A stretch of DNA of 64,000 nt from Myxococcales bacterium (lineage in GTDB: Bacteria; Myxococcota_A; Polyangia; Polyangiales; Polyangiaceae): positions 186,001-250,000 of the forward strand of contig JADKKK010000035.1 of assembly GCA_016720545.1 (NCBI GenBank), written 5' to 3'. Position numbers and translations under genes: made by a program. Shown in pieces: positions 16,840 through 25,773 of this stretch. Within the stretch, counting starts at the first letter, position 1, and every line of letters starts with the position of its first letter. The notes under the pieces were generated by a model, which was not told the origin of the DNA, ran no database searches, and saw only the letters and a program-made list of their open reading frames with translations.

Positions 16840-18009
16840 TCAGGCGGGCGTCGGGCACCCGTAGACGATGTCGACCGCCTTGATGGTGCCCGCCTGCAGG
16901 TCGGTACACACCTGGCCGTAGAGGGTGACCTGGTTGGTCACCGGATCGTACTCCCAGCCGTTCGCCTTGTTCGGGTCGCGCGACACGGGCTTCGTCTTGT
17001 CGACGAACACGTAGAGCTTCGTAGGATCGGGCGGGGTCGTGCCGAGCTTGAACGTGCACGAGAGAGTGAGCGCCGCGATCGCCTTCAGCGCCGCGTCGAG
17101 CGAGGCCTTGTCGCCCGCGTTGTAGAACTTGGTAGCCCCGCTGAGCGGCGCGCCGCCCGCGACGGCGAACTGGTTCAGCGTGGGCACGTCGACGCCGCTG
17201 CCGAAGCCGACGACGAAGGTCTTCACGCCCTTCCCCGCGAGCGCGGTGATCGCGGCCGTCGTGCCGGAATCGCCCCCGGCGGCGTTGCAGCCGGCCTGCG
17301 CGCCGTCGGACACCAGCATCGCGAAGCTCTTGCGGGTGGTGTCGCTGAAGCCGGGGTCGGTAGCCGCCTGGGTCATGCCGGTGTCGATGTTGGTCACGCA
17401 GGGCCCGTCGGGGAAGTTGGGATCCGCGGCCTTTAGCGCGCTCGTGAGCATCGTCTGGATCTTGGTCTCGTTCGTGGGCCCGACCGGCACCGGCAGCGCG
17501 GCGGCCTGCGTACAGCTGTTGGCGTCGGTATCCGGGAACATGGTGAGGCCGAAGCGAATCTTGCCGTTGTAGGAGGTGGTGAGCGTCTTCAGCGCGTCCA
17601 CCGCGATCTCCCACTTCGTCTGCGCGCCCACCTTGTTGGTCATCGAGCACGAGCGGTCGAGCACGACCAGCAGGTTCGGGGGCACGGGCTCGGCCGAGAT
17701 CGCCTGCGAGCCACAACCGCCGCCGGGCACGCAGGTGAGCGTCTTGGGATCGCAGACCTTGCCCTTCTCGCAGTCGAGGGTGTCGTCGCAGGCCGCGCCG
17801 CTGAGGCAGCGGCCCTTCGAGCTGCAGCGCTCGGGGGCGACGCACGCGGGGCTGCACGCGCCCGGCGCAGGGGGCGGCGCGACGCCGTCGGGGAAGCTGC
17901 CCGAGTCGGGATCGGTGGGGAAGACCGTGACGCCGTCCCCCTCGGTGCTGCCGCACGCGGCGACGATGAGAGCCACACCTGCCACCACCGAGAGAGCGCG
18001 CAGCTTCAT
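16840..18009 (-). CDS. vWA-domain lipoprotein with Dickkopf-like Cys-rich segment
   Basis: A 389-residue lipoprotein (VALIVAAC, Cys19). After an Asp/Pro-rich linker come about 10 Cys in residues 52-100 in a Dickkopf/EGF-like spacing (CSPACVAPERC, CLSGAACDDTLDC, KVCDPKTLTC). A vWA domain follows, starting NLLVVLDRSCSM with D118, S120 and S122 as the MIDAS residues. vWA domains bind ligands through a metal ion; this combination is common among surface lipoproteins of Polyangia. ATG 18009 is chosen by the signal peptide, as the ribosome binding site is poor. It converges on the sorting-tail gene, whose stop is 23 bases away. Confidence 0.85.
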   Translation of the reverse strand: MKLRALSVVAGVALIVAACGSTEGDGVTVFPTDPDSGSFPDGVAPPPAPGACSPACVAPERCSSKGRCLSGAACDDTLDCEKGKVCDPKTLTCVPGGGCGSQAISAEPVPPNLLVVLDRSCSMTNKVGAQTKWEIAVDALKTLTTSYNGKIRFGLTMFPDTDANSCTQAAALPVPVGPTNETKIQTMLTSALKAADPNFPDGPCVTNIDTGMTQAATDPGFSDTTRKSFAMLVSDGAQAGCNAAGGDSGTTAAITALAGKGVKTFVVGFGSGVDVPTLNQFAVAGGAPLSGATKFYNAGDKASLDAALKAIAALTLSCTFKLGTTPPDPTKLYVFVDKTKPVSRDPNKANGWEYDPVTNQVTLYGQVCTDLQAGTIKAVDIVYGCPTPA

Positions 18010-18130
18010 GCTCGAAGCATACCCGCCCGGGGGCGCCTCGCCCGATGACATTTCGCACGCGCCGCCCGAGGGAGCTCCGCCCGAGGCCGGCTCGTGCTCG
18101 CGGCCGATCCTGGTCGGGCTCGACCTCTGC

Positions 18131-18316
18131 CTCGCAGTCTCTCTGGGTGGTGGCGTACACGACCCGATGCCCCGCGAACGCGGGGCGCAGGCGGAGCAGC
18201 TCCATCCAGTGCCCCCCAGACGAGGCCACGGCGAGGATACTTCTGCGGACCGCGGGGGCCCGCGGGTCGAACGGCGTGGAGGCGGAGTGCGCCAACGTCG
18301 GAGGAGTTGTTGCCAT
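18131..18316 (-). pseudogene. Remnant of a PssD/Alg14-like glycosyltransferase N-terminus
   Basis: Read from ATG 18316 the first 60 or so residues contain RSILAVASSGGHWMELLRL and then RPAFAGHRVVYATTQRD. This is the characteristic N-terminus of PssD/Alg14 proteins, membrane partners of the N-acetylglucosamine or glucuronosyl transferase that builds oligosaccharide on a lipid carrier. After this the frame has no family resemblance, and neither other minus frame continues it. It then runs antisense-like into the vWA gene. The family normally has about 150 residues, so this is a 3'-truncated remnant. Confidence 0.6.
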
Positions 18317-18475
18317 GACTCCACCTCAGCAACATCCGTACTCCGCAGCTCATGCGGCAAAGGCCGGCTCCACGGGTCGGCAGGGTGTGCAGTGCCTTGC
18401 ACCCTTGCGCCGATCCCTGCGCGGCGCGCTCCGAGAGCGGCACGCGCCCCTGCCGCGCCCCCGCCGCTCGCCCGC

Positions 18476-19312
18476 TCAGCCGGCCGGTGCGCGTCCGCCG
18501 TCGGCCGCTCCCGCTCGAGCGCCCGCCGCGCGGACGCCGTAGAAGTAATACCCGCGGCCGAGCGCGCCGATGGGGTAGGTGCCGTACGTCCACGTGAACG
18601 CGTCGCCCAGCGGCGCCACCATCACGCGGAGCTCGTCTTCCGTGTAGACGCGCAGCGTGCTCACGAGGCCGTCCCAGACCGACGCGACCAGCGCGGTCGG
18701 TGTCGCCCAGGTGAGCCAGGCCTTCGCGAGCTTCCTGCGCGGCGCGAGCGCGGGGTTCGCGTAGAGCCCAAGGAGCCCTGGCACCGCGAACGCCGCGAAG
18801 AGCAGCGGGTTGCGCTCGAACCCCTCGGCGACGAACACGCCCGGGGAGCGCTCGCACGCGCCGCGCAGGATGGCGCCGGCGAGGTCGGGGGAAAAATGGT
18901 GAAGAGCGTTGATGATCACCCGGACGCGGCCCGCGCCGAGGTCCGCGGGGATGCGCGTGGCGTCGACCGACGACGCCTCGTACTCGACCACGCCAGGGTG
19001 CGCCGACGCGAGGCGGGCCCACGCGTCCGGGTGGGGGTGCAGGTCGGTCAGCAAGAACCGCGGCGCCCGTGCGCCTTGCCGGGCGAGCTCGCGCGCGAGG
19101 ATCGCGGCGGGGCCGCCGGCGCCCGAACAGAGGTCGAGCACGGAGTCCGCGCCCGCCCGGTCGAGGAAGTCCGAGAAGGGGCCGGCGAGGCCCCGGAGCA
19201 TACGCCCCCAGGTGAGCGCGCGGCTCAGGGCCTCGACGATCGACTCGCGGAGCGCCGGCGGTGCCCAGGCGCTGTCGTTGAACTCGAAGAGCTGGGCGCG
19301 CGGTAGAGCCAT
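18476..19312 (-). CDS. SAM-dependent methyltransferase (class I)
   Basis: 278 residues. The SAM-binding loop VLDLCSGAGGPAAIL is motif I; the acidic strand end is FLLTDLHPH, and motif post-I/IV regions are SSVDATRIP and VIINALHHFSP. The helical inserts and the long C-terminal part (VWDGLVSTLRVYTEDELRVM) leave the substrate open. ATG 19312 is taken because MALPRAQLFEFND starts the conserved part; an upstream in-frame ATG at 19369 adds 19 residues. The gene stands between a glycosyltransferase remnant and the CsgG-type unit. Small molecule or lipid methylation is possible but not shown. Confidence 0.85.
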   Translation of the reverse strand: MALPRAQLFEFNDSAWAPPALRESIVEALSRALTWGRMLRGLAGPFSDFLDRAGADSVLDLCSGAGGPAAILARELARQGARAPRFLLTDLHPHPDAWARLASAHPGVVEYEASSVDATRIPADLGAGRVRVIINALHHFSPDLAGAILRGACERSPGVFVAEGFERNPLLFAAFAVPGLLGLYANPALAPRRKLAKAWLTWATPTALVASVWDGLVSTLRVYTEDELRVMVAPLGDAFTWTYGTYPIGALGRGYYFYGVRAAGARAGAADGGRAPAG

Positions 19313-19406
19313 GGGGCGCGAGGGTATCGTCCGGGCTCCCGAAGCGCGACCCTCGCGTGCCCATGACACATCCTGCCCCCCCCCGAGCCTCGTGCGGCGC
19401 TCCGGC

Positions 19407-20156
19407 TCAGCGGAGCTTCGCCTGCAGGCGCGCCACTCCAGCGCGGAGCACGGTGTCGAGCGCCTCTCCGAACGGGGTCTTGTTCTTCACGGCCACGGAG
19501 AGGTCGAGGCCCCCGGCGGACGCGCTCAGGCCGGCCTTGTCGGCGGGCACCGTCGCGTGCACGACCTCGGCGGCGAGCACCTGCCCCGACTCCACGTCCA
19601 CCACGCGCAGGTTGAGCGTGAGCGCGGCGTACGAGCGGCCCGCGTCGATGCCGGGCAATCCCGGGATCTTGAGCGCGAGCTCGGCCCCCTTCACGTCGGG
19701 CTCGAAGGCGTCGACGTCGCCAAGGACGAAGCGCGAGACACCCAAAATCTTCCCCTGCTTGGCGAAGCTGCCTTTGCAGTCGAAATACACCTTGTCGGGG
19801 TTCGAGTCCGAGCAGAGCTTGAGCTCGCCAATCAGCGCCGAGATCTGCGCGCGCTCCACGAGAGTGAAGCAGCCTGTGCCCGAGAGCGCGGCCACCACCA
19901 GATCGTCGCTCCCGTCGAGGAGGAGGTCGCGCTTGGTCTTGTTGCGCAGCGGCACGACGCCGAAGGTGCCTGCGACCGGGGCGCTCGCGCACCGCGCGCC
20001 CGGAGCCGCGGGAGCTTCGGGAGCAGGCGCCTTGACGACCACTCCACCGCCTTCACCCCCGCACGAGATCGTGAGGCCGAGTCCGAGGAGAAGAAGCGCG
20101 AGGCGCGCGCGGGCGCGAGCACGAACGGAAGCGGGGTCAGCCAAAGGAGGGATCAT
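19407..20156 (-). CDS. CsgG-domain lipoprotein
   Basis: A 249-residue lipoprotein (signal LLLLGLGLTISC). The mature domain shows the CsgG-type pattern: VVPLRNKTKRDLLLDG near the start, then CFTLVERAQISALIGELKL, GASRF-like VSRFVLGDV and RVVDVESGQVLAAEVV. CsgG domains form or contact outer-membrane pores or act as periplasmic adaptors; sequence alone does not say which. ATG 20156 overlaps the stop of the large upstream gene by four bases (ATGA), so translation is coupled and the two products probably work together. Confidence 0.75.
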   Translation of the reverse strand: MIPPLADPASVRARARARLALLLLGLGLTISCGGEGGGVVVKAPAPEAPAAPGARCASAPVAGTFGVVPLRNKTKRDLLLDGSDDLVVAALSGTGCFTLVERAQISALIGELKLCSDSNPDKVYFDCKGSFAKQGKILGVSRFVLGDVDAFEPDVKGAELALKIPGLPGIDAGRSYAALTLNLRVVDVESGQVLAAEVVHATVPADKAGLSASAGGLDLSVAVKNKTPFGEALDTVLRAGVARLQAKLR

Positions 20157-23100
20157 GGGGTTCCTGACAAGAGGTTCTGAACGGAGAGCTCGGGCGCCTT
20201 GGCGCACGCGTTCTCGAAGTGGAGGGTCGCGAACTTCGGGCCCTCGGTCCACGCGCCGTCGTCGTAGTCGGCGGTGCAGAGGGCACGCGCGCGGCCCGCC
20301 GCCTCGCGCTTCAGCTTCCCCTCGGCGCACTGCGCGAGCTTCATGTCGACGGCCGCGGCGAGGTCGAGGGCGCGCGCGCGCGTGCAGGGCGCCTCCAGCC
20401 TGGCCCCGTCGGTGAGGGCCTTCATCCAAACCTTCGCGTGGGGAGCGAGCAGCTTGTCGGCCGCCGCCCAGTCGCGCGCGAGCCCGAGCGCGACCGCGGC
20501 GTCGGACAGCGCGAGGGCGTGGACGACCGTCGACCGCGGGCTCATGCGCTCCACGGTCGCGGCCATCGCCTTGTACGCGGCGCCCGAGGCGCGCCAGTCC
20601 TTCGCCTCGGTCGCCAGACGCGCGGCGTAGAGGTCGTAGCGGTACGCCTGCGCGGGGGCGCGCTGCGCGGCGGCCCGGCCCGCCTCGAGGAAGTAGCGCT
20701 CGGCCTCCACGTCGTGGGCGAGCCGCGCGGTCTTGGCGACTCCCGGGTATTCGAAAGATCGCCAGTAGTCGCTCGCCCCGTGGGCCGCGTCGAACTCTCG
20801 CCAGAGCGCGACGGAGCGCTTCGGATCGAACCGCGCAGCGGAGGAAGCAAACGATGCCTGGTACGACACGAACTGGTACGCGTCGGGCTGCTGTCGCACG
20901 TAGTAGTCGCGAATGTCCTCGAGCATGCGGTCGAACGTCGGCACGTCGCCGACCTCGGCCGCCAAGACCCCGATGTGGGTGCGAAGGCGATACCGCTCGG
21001 TGATGCCCGAGGCGGGGTCGAACTCGGGCAGCACCTCGCGGCCGCGCGCGATCGCGCTCCGCACGCGCTCCTTGTCCGCGTAGCTCCGCGCGCCTCGAAT
21101 CAGGTAAGCGCCAATGCCCATCACGCACTCGGCCCGATCGCGCGCGGAGCTGCCTGCGAGGCCCCAGCACGCGTCGGCGAGGGCCCAGAGCTCGGTCTCG
21201 CTGTCTGCGCGCTCCATGAGCTGGCGCTCGGCGAACGCCGCCTCCGTGGTCGACTTCGCTTCGACGAAGAGATCGCGCGCGAGGCCGAGCTCGCGCTTGC
21301 GCTCGGCGGGGTCCTTCGTCTCGCTGGCCGCGCTGCGGTGCAGGAGCGCCGCGAGCATGGGGAACTCGGCGCTGTCTTTGAAGGACGCGGCCCAGCCGAG
21401 GGCGGCGCGGATCACCTCCTGAGCGCCGGGCGTCCCCGGGGGGAGCCTGCCCACGGCCCGCGCGGCGTCGCGAAGCCGACCGGACGCCACCAGCGCGTCG
21501 AGGCGACCGCGCACGTCTCTCATGTGCTGGGCGGCGACAGGGTTCTTCGCCATCATCTCGTTCGTGCTGCCGCGGTACGTGTGCCAGAGCATCCCGCGGA
21601 TCGCCCAGAGCAGATCGACGCGGGAGTCGAGCGATCGGAGAGGGTCCCCTGCCTTGTCGAGCACCGTCACACGGCGGAGCGCGAGGCGCACGTGCTCGGT
21701 GCTCCCGTCCGTGTGCGTGCCGTCGTCGTAGAGCCGGGCGGCGCGCTCGAGCGCGGTCGCGGACGCCTCGAAGGCGCCCTGACCGTCGAGTTCTTGGGAG
21801 AGCTTCACGAGGCGAGCGACGCCCTCGCCGAAGTCGCGCCCCGCCTTCCAGGCGGCGTCCTCGGCCATGTACACGGTCCACGCGTAGCGCGCGGGAGCCC
21901 CCTTCCGAGCGAAGTCGACCTGCTTCGCGCGGAGCTCGGCGATGGCCTTCGGATTCTGCGCCGCCGCCTCCACCTCGAGGTCGAGCAGCGCGTCGGTCTG
22001 CCCGGGCGAGTCCTTCACGAACGCGGCCGCCGCGCGCAGGCGCTCCTTCGCCGCGCCAGGATTCTTCGCGCGCAGGTAGAGCCGTGCCTCGAACTTCGCG
22101 ATCTCGCGGAGGAGATCGGGGGACTGGGTCCACTCGGCGACCTTCCGCGCCGCGCCCAGCACCTCGCGGGCCTTGTCCTCCGAGCCCTCGACCGTGAGCC
22201 AGTAGAGCTCCGTGAGGGCCCAGAAGGCGGACTGGAGGTTGGCCCCAGAGCCACGGAGCGGCGGGGCGGTGGCCGCGAGCACGGCCTCATAGGGCAGCTT
22301 GGCTCGCTCGAGGCGCTGGGTGATCGCGGCCCGCTTGTCTGTGAGGGTCGGCTCGCGCGGCGGGTTGAGGACGTCGGCGATCGCCACGTAGTAGTCGGCC
22401 TGCTGGCGAGACTCGCCGCGCGTGCGGTCGGCCCACTTGCGGAGCCCCGCCGCGAGCCCCTTGCGGTGCGCGGCGAGCACGAGCTTCTCGTCCTCCGACA
22501 CCGTGCGCGCCGCGACCGTGGGCTTCGAGACCTTGGCGGCGCGCAAGAGCTCGTCGTCGAGGCGCGACTCCGGCTCGACCAGGGCGCCCGTAAGCTGCAG
22601 GATGGAAGAGAGGTGTGACTCGACGACCGAGAGCAGGCGCGCGTCGGCCTCCGACGGCTTGCCCGCGCCGCGAAGATCGTCAGCCACCGCGAAGAGCTGC
22701 GTGTCGAGCGTGCTGCCACCGACCCGCTCCGCGAGCTTCGCTGCGCGCGCGAACAGCTCGGTCCGGCGCGAGGGCACCGGCGTCGAGTACGCGGCGTTCC
22801 CGGCGTGGACCGCCGCGACGCGGAGGTTGCCGGAGGCCTCGCAGCGCTCCGCTATTTTCGTGTAGGCTGCATCGAGCTCGCTGCCGGCGGAGGCGAGGCG
22901 GGCGTCGCTGTCGAAGGCGACGTTCCCGTCCACCCAGCAGGAGAGCCACGCGCTCTTTCCTTCGGCGAGCCGCTTGGCGTGGGCGAGCGCGGCGGCGCGG
23001 CTCGGGTAGTGGACGCTGTCGACGGCGCTCGCGTAGACCACGAGCGCGCCGCCGAGGATCACCGGATCGCCGCACGTGGCGGCGAGCCGCACGGCCTCGC

Positions 23101-24064
23101 GGGCGTCGCCGAGCGCCGCGGGGCCCTCGGCGATGTTGATGGCCCTCGCGCGCTGGGTCGTCACGGCGGCACGATCACACGCGGCCGCGGCCGAGGCCGG
23201 CATGCGCGAGAGCACCTGGGAGGTCCGCGAGAGCGCCCACTCGGTCATGCCGAGGTCGAGCATCAGGCGGATGTACTCGGCCTCGAACCTGTACTGATCC
23301 GACGGCTCCGCCAGCGCCTTCGCGTAGAGCGGCTGCGCCTTCACGAGGTCGCCCTGGTACTGGAGCTCGCGGGCGCGGGTCGCGAGCGCGAGGGCGGCCG
23401 GGGCGAGCGGCTTCGCAGGCGGCGGCGAGGCCCCCACGACGCCCACCTTGTCGAGGATCTTCGCGACCGCCGCGTCGAGCTCCGGCCCGCCGGTCGCGCT
23501 CGCGTCGAGATCGAACTCCACGGTGGGCAGCACGACCGCGTCCTCCACGCGGACGGGCCGGATGACCGCGTGGAAGTGCGTGAGGTCGCGCTCGTGGAGC
23601 CCGCCGAGCACCAGGTACTCGGCGCCGACGAGCCGGCCGGTAGCGGCGAGCTTCTGCGCCCCTGCGCTCGAGACCTCGCCGCCACGGCGGAGCTCCTCGA
23701 TGATCTTCGTGAGCTCGGAGCGCTCGAGCACGGAGACGCCTTCGGTGTGCGTGAGACGAGACGCGAAGAGCTCGGCGACCGAGCCGCCGAGGTACTGCCG
23801 CTCGCGCATGACCTCGGGCCGCGCGTGGAGCTGGAAGGGGGGCACGGCGACGCGGTGGGAGCCGCGGCCCCGCCCGAGCGAGGCCTTTCCCTTCAGCAGC
23901 GCCCCGAGCTCCTCTTCGGCCGAGAGGTTCTTGCCCTCGATGTCGGCGATGTCGGCGGCCACCTCGCGGACGGGCGCCTTCGGCGGCGCGCTCCCCTGGC
24001 AGGCCTGGCACCCCACGACGAGCCCCACGAGCGCCGTGCCTCGTCCCCACCCGAAGGTTCGCAT
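20153..24064 (-). CDS. Giant lipoprotein: CsgG-like N-domain plus TPR-type helical repeats
   Basis: 1303 residues. A lipoprotein-like signal (LVGLVVGC, Cys19) is followed by a CsgG-like domain at about residues 65-210 (SHRVAVPPFQLHAR, LFASRLTHTEGVSVLERSEL, GAEYLVLGGL). Roughly 1050 residues of Ala/Leu/Glu-rich helical pairs follow in the manner of tetratricopeptide repeats, for example ALATRARELQYQGDLVKAQP near 235. The protein is probably anchored in a membrane facing the periplasm and scaffolds others. ATG 24064 is supported by the signal. The 3' end overlaps the second CsgG gene; the RCC1-like gene starts this minus-strand unit 86 bases upstream. Confidence 0.8.
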   Translation of the reverse strand: MRTFGWGRGTALVGLVVGCQACQGSAPPKAPVREVAADIADIEGKNLSAEEELGALLKGKASLGRGRGSHRVAVPPFQLHARPEVMRERQYLGGSVAELFASRLTHTEGVSVLERSELTKIIEELRRGGEVSSAGAQKLAATGRLVGAEYLVLGGLHERDLTHFHAVIRPVRVEDAVVLPTVEFDLDASATGGPELDAAVAKILDKVGVVGASPPPAKPLAPAALALATRARELQYQGDLVKAQPLYAKALAEPSDQYRFEAEYIRLMLDLGMTEWALSRTSQVLSRMPASAAAACDRAAVTTQRARAINIAEGPAALGDAREAVRLAATCGDPVILGGALVVYASAVDSVHYPSRAAALAHAKRLAEGKSAWLSCWVDGNVAFDSDARLASAGSELDAAYTKIAERCEASGNLRVAAVHAGNAAYSTPVPSRRTELFARAAKLAERVGGSTLDTQLFAVADDLRGAGKPSEADARLLSVVESHLSSILQLTGALVEPESRLDDELLRAAKVSKPTVAARTVSEDEKLVLAAHRKGLAAGLRKWADRTRGESRQQADYYVAIADVLNPPREPTLTDKRAAITQRLERAKLPYEAVLAATAPPLRGSGANLQSAFWALTELYWLTVEGSEDKAREVLGAARKVAEWTQSPDLLREIAKFEARLYLRAKNPGAAKERLRAAAAFVKDSPGQTDALLDLEVEAAAQNPKAIAELRAKQVDFARKGAPARYAWTVYMAEDAAWKAGRDFGEGVARLVKLSQELDGQGAFEASATALERAARLYDDGTHTDGSTEHVRLALRRVTVLDKAGDPLRSLDSRVDLLWAIRGMLWHTYRGSTNEMMAKNPVAAQHMRDVRGRLDALVASGRLRDAARAVGRLPPGTPGAQEVIRAALGWAASFKDSAEFPMLAALLHRSAASETKDPAERKRELGLARDLFVEAKSTTEAAFAERQLMERADSETELWALADACWGLAGSSARDRAECVMGIGAYLIRGARSYADKERVRSAIARGREVLPEFDPASGITERYRLRTHIGVLAAEVGDVPTFDRMLEDIRDYYVRQQPDAYQFVSYQASFASSAARFDPKRSVALWREFDAAHGASDYWRSFEYPGVAKTARLAHDVEAERYFLEAGRAAAQRAPAQAYRYDLYAARLATEAKDWRASGAAYKAMAATVERMSPRSTVVHALALSDAAVALGLARDWAAADKLLAPHAKVWMKALTDGARLEAPCTRARALDLAAAVDMKLAQCAEGKLKREAAGRARALCTADYDDGAWTEGPKFATLHFENACAKAPELSVQNLLSGTP

Positions 24065-24150
24065 TTCGTCAGTCGACCCGTCGCCTGGGTGTCTGTCAAC
24101 GGAGAGGACGAAGGAGAGTCCTCTTCGCCGCGGCGGCCGCGCCTGGCCTC

Positions 24151-25395
24151 TCAGCGATGGCGGTCGGCCGCACGCAGCGGATCGACCGCCGCCGGCGAAC
24201 GTGTAGGCGCGGGACGCGGGAGGAGGGACACGGTCTTGCGCACGCCCACCTCGCCGGCCATCGCGCCCCAACACAGGAGCTCGTGCGGACGACCTCGCCG
24301 ACGCACGCAGGTGGAGCCGCAGCCCGAGCACGGCTCGCCCCCGCCCACGCGCACCTCCTCGACCTCGCCGACTCCGGGGACGGGCTTGGCCGTCGAGTCG
24401 AAGTCGCCCTCGGTGTGGAGGTCCAACGGCGCGCCGAGCTGGCCGGAGAGGTTCGAGCCCCAGCACGCGATCGTGGCGTCGGCGCGGAGGACGCACGCGT
24501 GGTACTCGCCGACCGCGAGCTGCGTGACGCGGCCGAGCCCCGCTTTCTTTCGGGGTCGGCCCGCGGGCTTTCCCACCGAGCCCTCCCCTCCCCAGCAGGT
24601 GACCTCGAAGCCCGCGCGCGCGCAGACGAGGCCTCGCCCCACGGACACCTCGTCGACACGCGTGACGCCTTTGACGGGGACGGCGGAGGCGCTGTCTTTC
24701 CCGGTGTCGTCGCCCAGCTCGCCGAAGCCGTTCGCGCCCCAGCACGCGAGGCCGCCGTCGAGGCCGATCGCGCAGCTCGAGGAGGGCCCTCCGCCGATTC
24801 CGCGCGCGGCCGCGACGCCCTCCGCGGGGAGCAGGGCCCCGCTGTCGTCGATGCACTCAACCGCGCCGCTCGCGCGCCGCGCGCACCGCCCGGAGAGCTC
24901 GACGACCTCCGAGGCCCCGGCGAGGACCCGCGCCGGACCGAGGTCCGCGAAGCACGCCACTCCGCCGCCGCGTCGCAGAGCGCACCACCGGTCGTCGTCT
25001 CCGGAGACCGAGAGCACATCATCAAGGACCTTGACGAATTGCGCTTCTTCGGGAGGCGACCTGCGCAGGTCGCCGAGGAGCGGCGAGGCCCCCCAACACA
25101 CGACGCGGCCGTCGACGCGCACCGCGCACCCGCGCCCGTGCCCGAGCGCGAACGACGCGACCGGCGACGGGGGCGGCGACGGTCCACCACCGGCCACGGC
25201 GGAAGGCGGCGGCGGGAGAGGCGGCGACGCCGACGCGTCGCGACCGCCATCGGGCGCGTGGGCCGCATCCGGGGCGGCGGCCGGCGGGCAGCCGAACGCG
25301 AGCGTCGCGCTCAGCGTGAGCGCGACGCCCCCGCCGACGACTCGGTAGCGGCGCGCCCGCTCGCGGTCGCGTGGGCCTTCGTCGGGTGCTCCCAT
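24151..25395 (-). CDS. RCC1-like repeat lipoprotein
   Basis: A 414-residue lipoprotein (LSATLAFGC) with a Pro/Ser/Ala linker (residues 40-80), then degenerate RCC1 repeats of about 50 residues marked by CAVRVDGRVVCWGA, CAIGLDGGLACWGANGFGEL and CVLRADATIACWGSNLSGQL. These build a beta-propeller. Such propellers are surface or secreted modules in Myxococcota, in most cases of unknown partner; they are unlikely to have the eukaryotic RanGEF role. It heads the unit with the CsgG/TPR and CsgG genes. The start at ATG 25395 fits the signal peptide. Confidence 0.8.
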   Translation of the reverse strand: MGAPDEGPRDRERARRYRVVGGGVALTLSATLAFGCPPAAAPDAAHAPDGGRDASASPPLPPPPSAVAGGGPSPPPSPVASFALGHGRGCAVRVDGRVVCWGASPLLGDLRRSPPEEAQFVKVLDDVLSVSGDDDRWCALRRGGGVACFADLGPARVLAGASEVVELSGRCARRASGAVECIDDSGALLPAEGVAAARGIGGGPSSSCAIGLDGGLACWGANGFGELGDDTGKDSASAVPVKGVTRVDEVSVGRGLVCARAGFEVTCWGGEGSVGKPAGRPRKKAGLGRVTQLAVGEYHACVLRADATIACWGSNLSGQLGAPLDLHTEGDFDSTAKPVPGVGEVEEVRVGGGEPCSGCGSTCVRRRGRPHELLCWGAMAGEVGVRKTVSLLPRPAPTRSPAAVDPLRAADRHR

Positions 25396-25424
25396 TCGCC
25401 GAGTCTACAGCCGCGACGCGGGAC

Positions 25425-25720
25425 ATTCGGCTCCTACGGTTGGCGGCGCGACGCCTCGGCCTGCGGCGTCGACCACCACACGCTGCACCTGAAGGGGCAC
25501 GGCCACCTGGCCGACCGTCGGCGCGGCGTGGGGCCGACCCGCGCTGCGCGAGCCCGTTCGGCGTGCTCGATCTGGCGAGGAACGTCGAAGCGTGGGCCGC
25601 CGCGGACGGCGGCTCGAGGGGGTGGCGACAGGCGTTGGAGGGGTCGCATTTGGATCGCGGGCCGGCACCGGCACCCGCTGCCGCCACGCCCCCTGGGCAG
25701 GAGAGGGGAAGAAAAACGCG
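25425..25720 (+). pseudogene. Frameshifted fragment of a SUMF1/formylglycine-generating-enzyme family gene
   Basis: Plus-strand frames here give SYGWRRDASACGVDHHTLHL, then after a shift near 25531-25545 ADPRCASPFGVLDLARNVEAW (21 residues from 25536). This is the C-terminal signature of the SUMF1/FGE-sulfatase domain (SPFGVxDxxGNVxEW), with Arg in place of the usual Gly. In the family a GxRC-like end follows; I can only see scraps of it in other frames. The fragment is 5'-truncated by the RCC1 gene start. These domains in this phylum often modify or sit next to serine/threonine kinases; here nothing is left to work. Confidence 0.6.
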
Positions 25721-25773
25721 GCGGTGCGCGATGGCGGGCCGCGGCGTGCGCGCGGCCTGATACCCTGTTGGGC

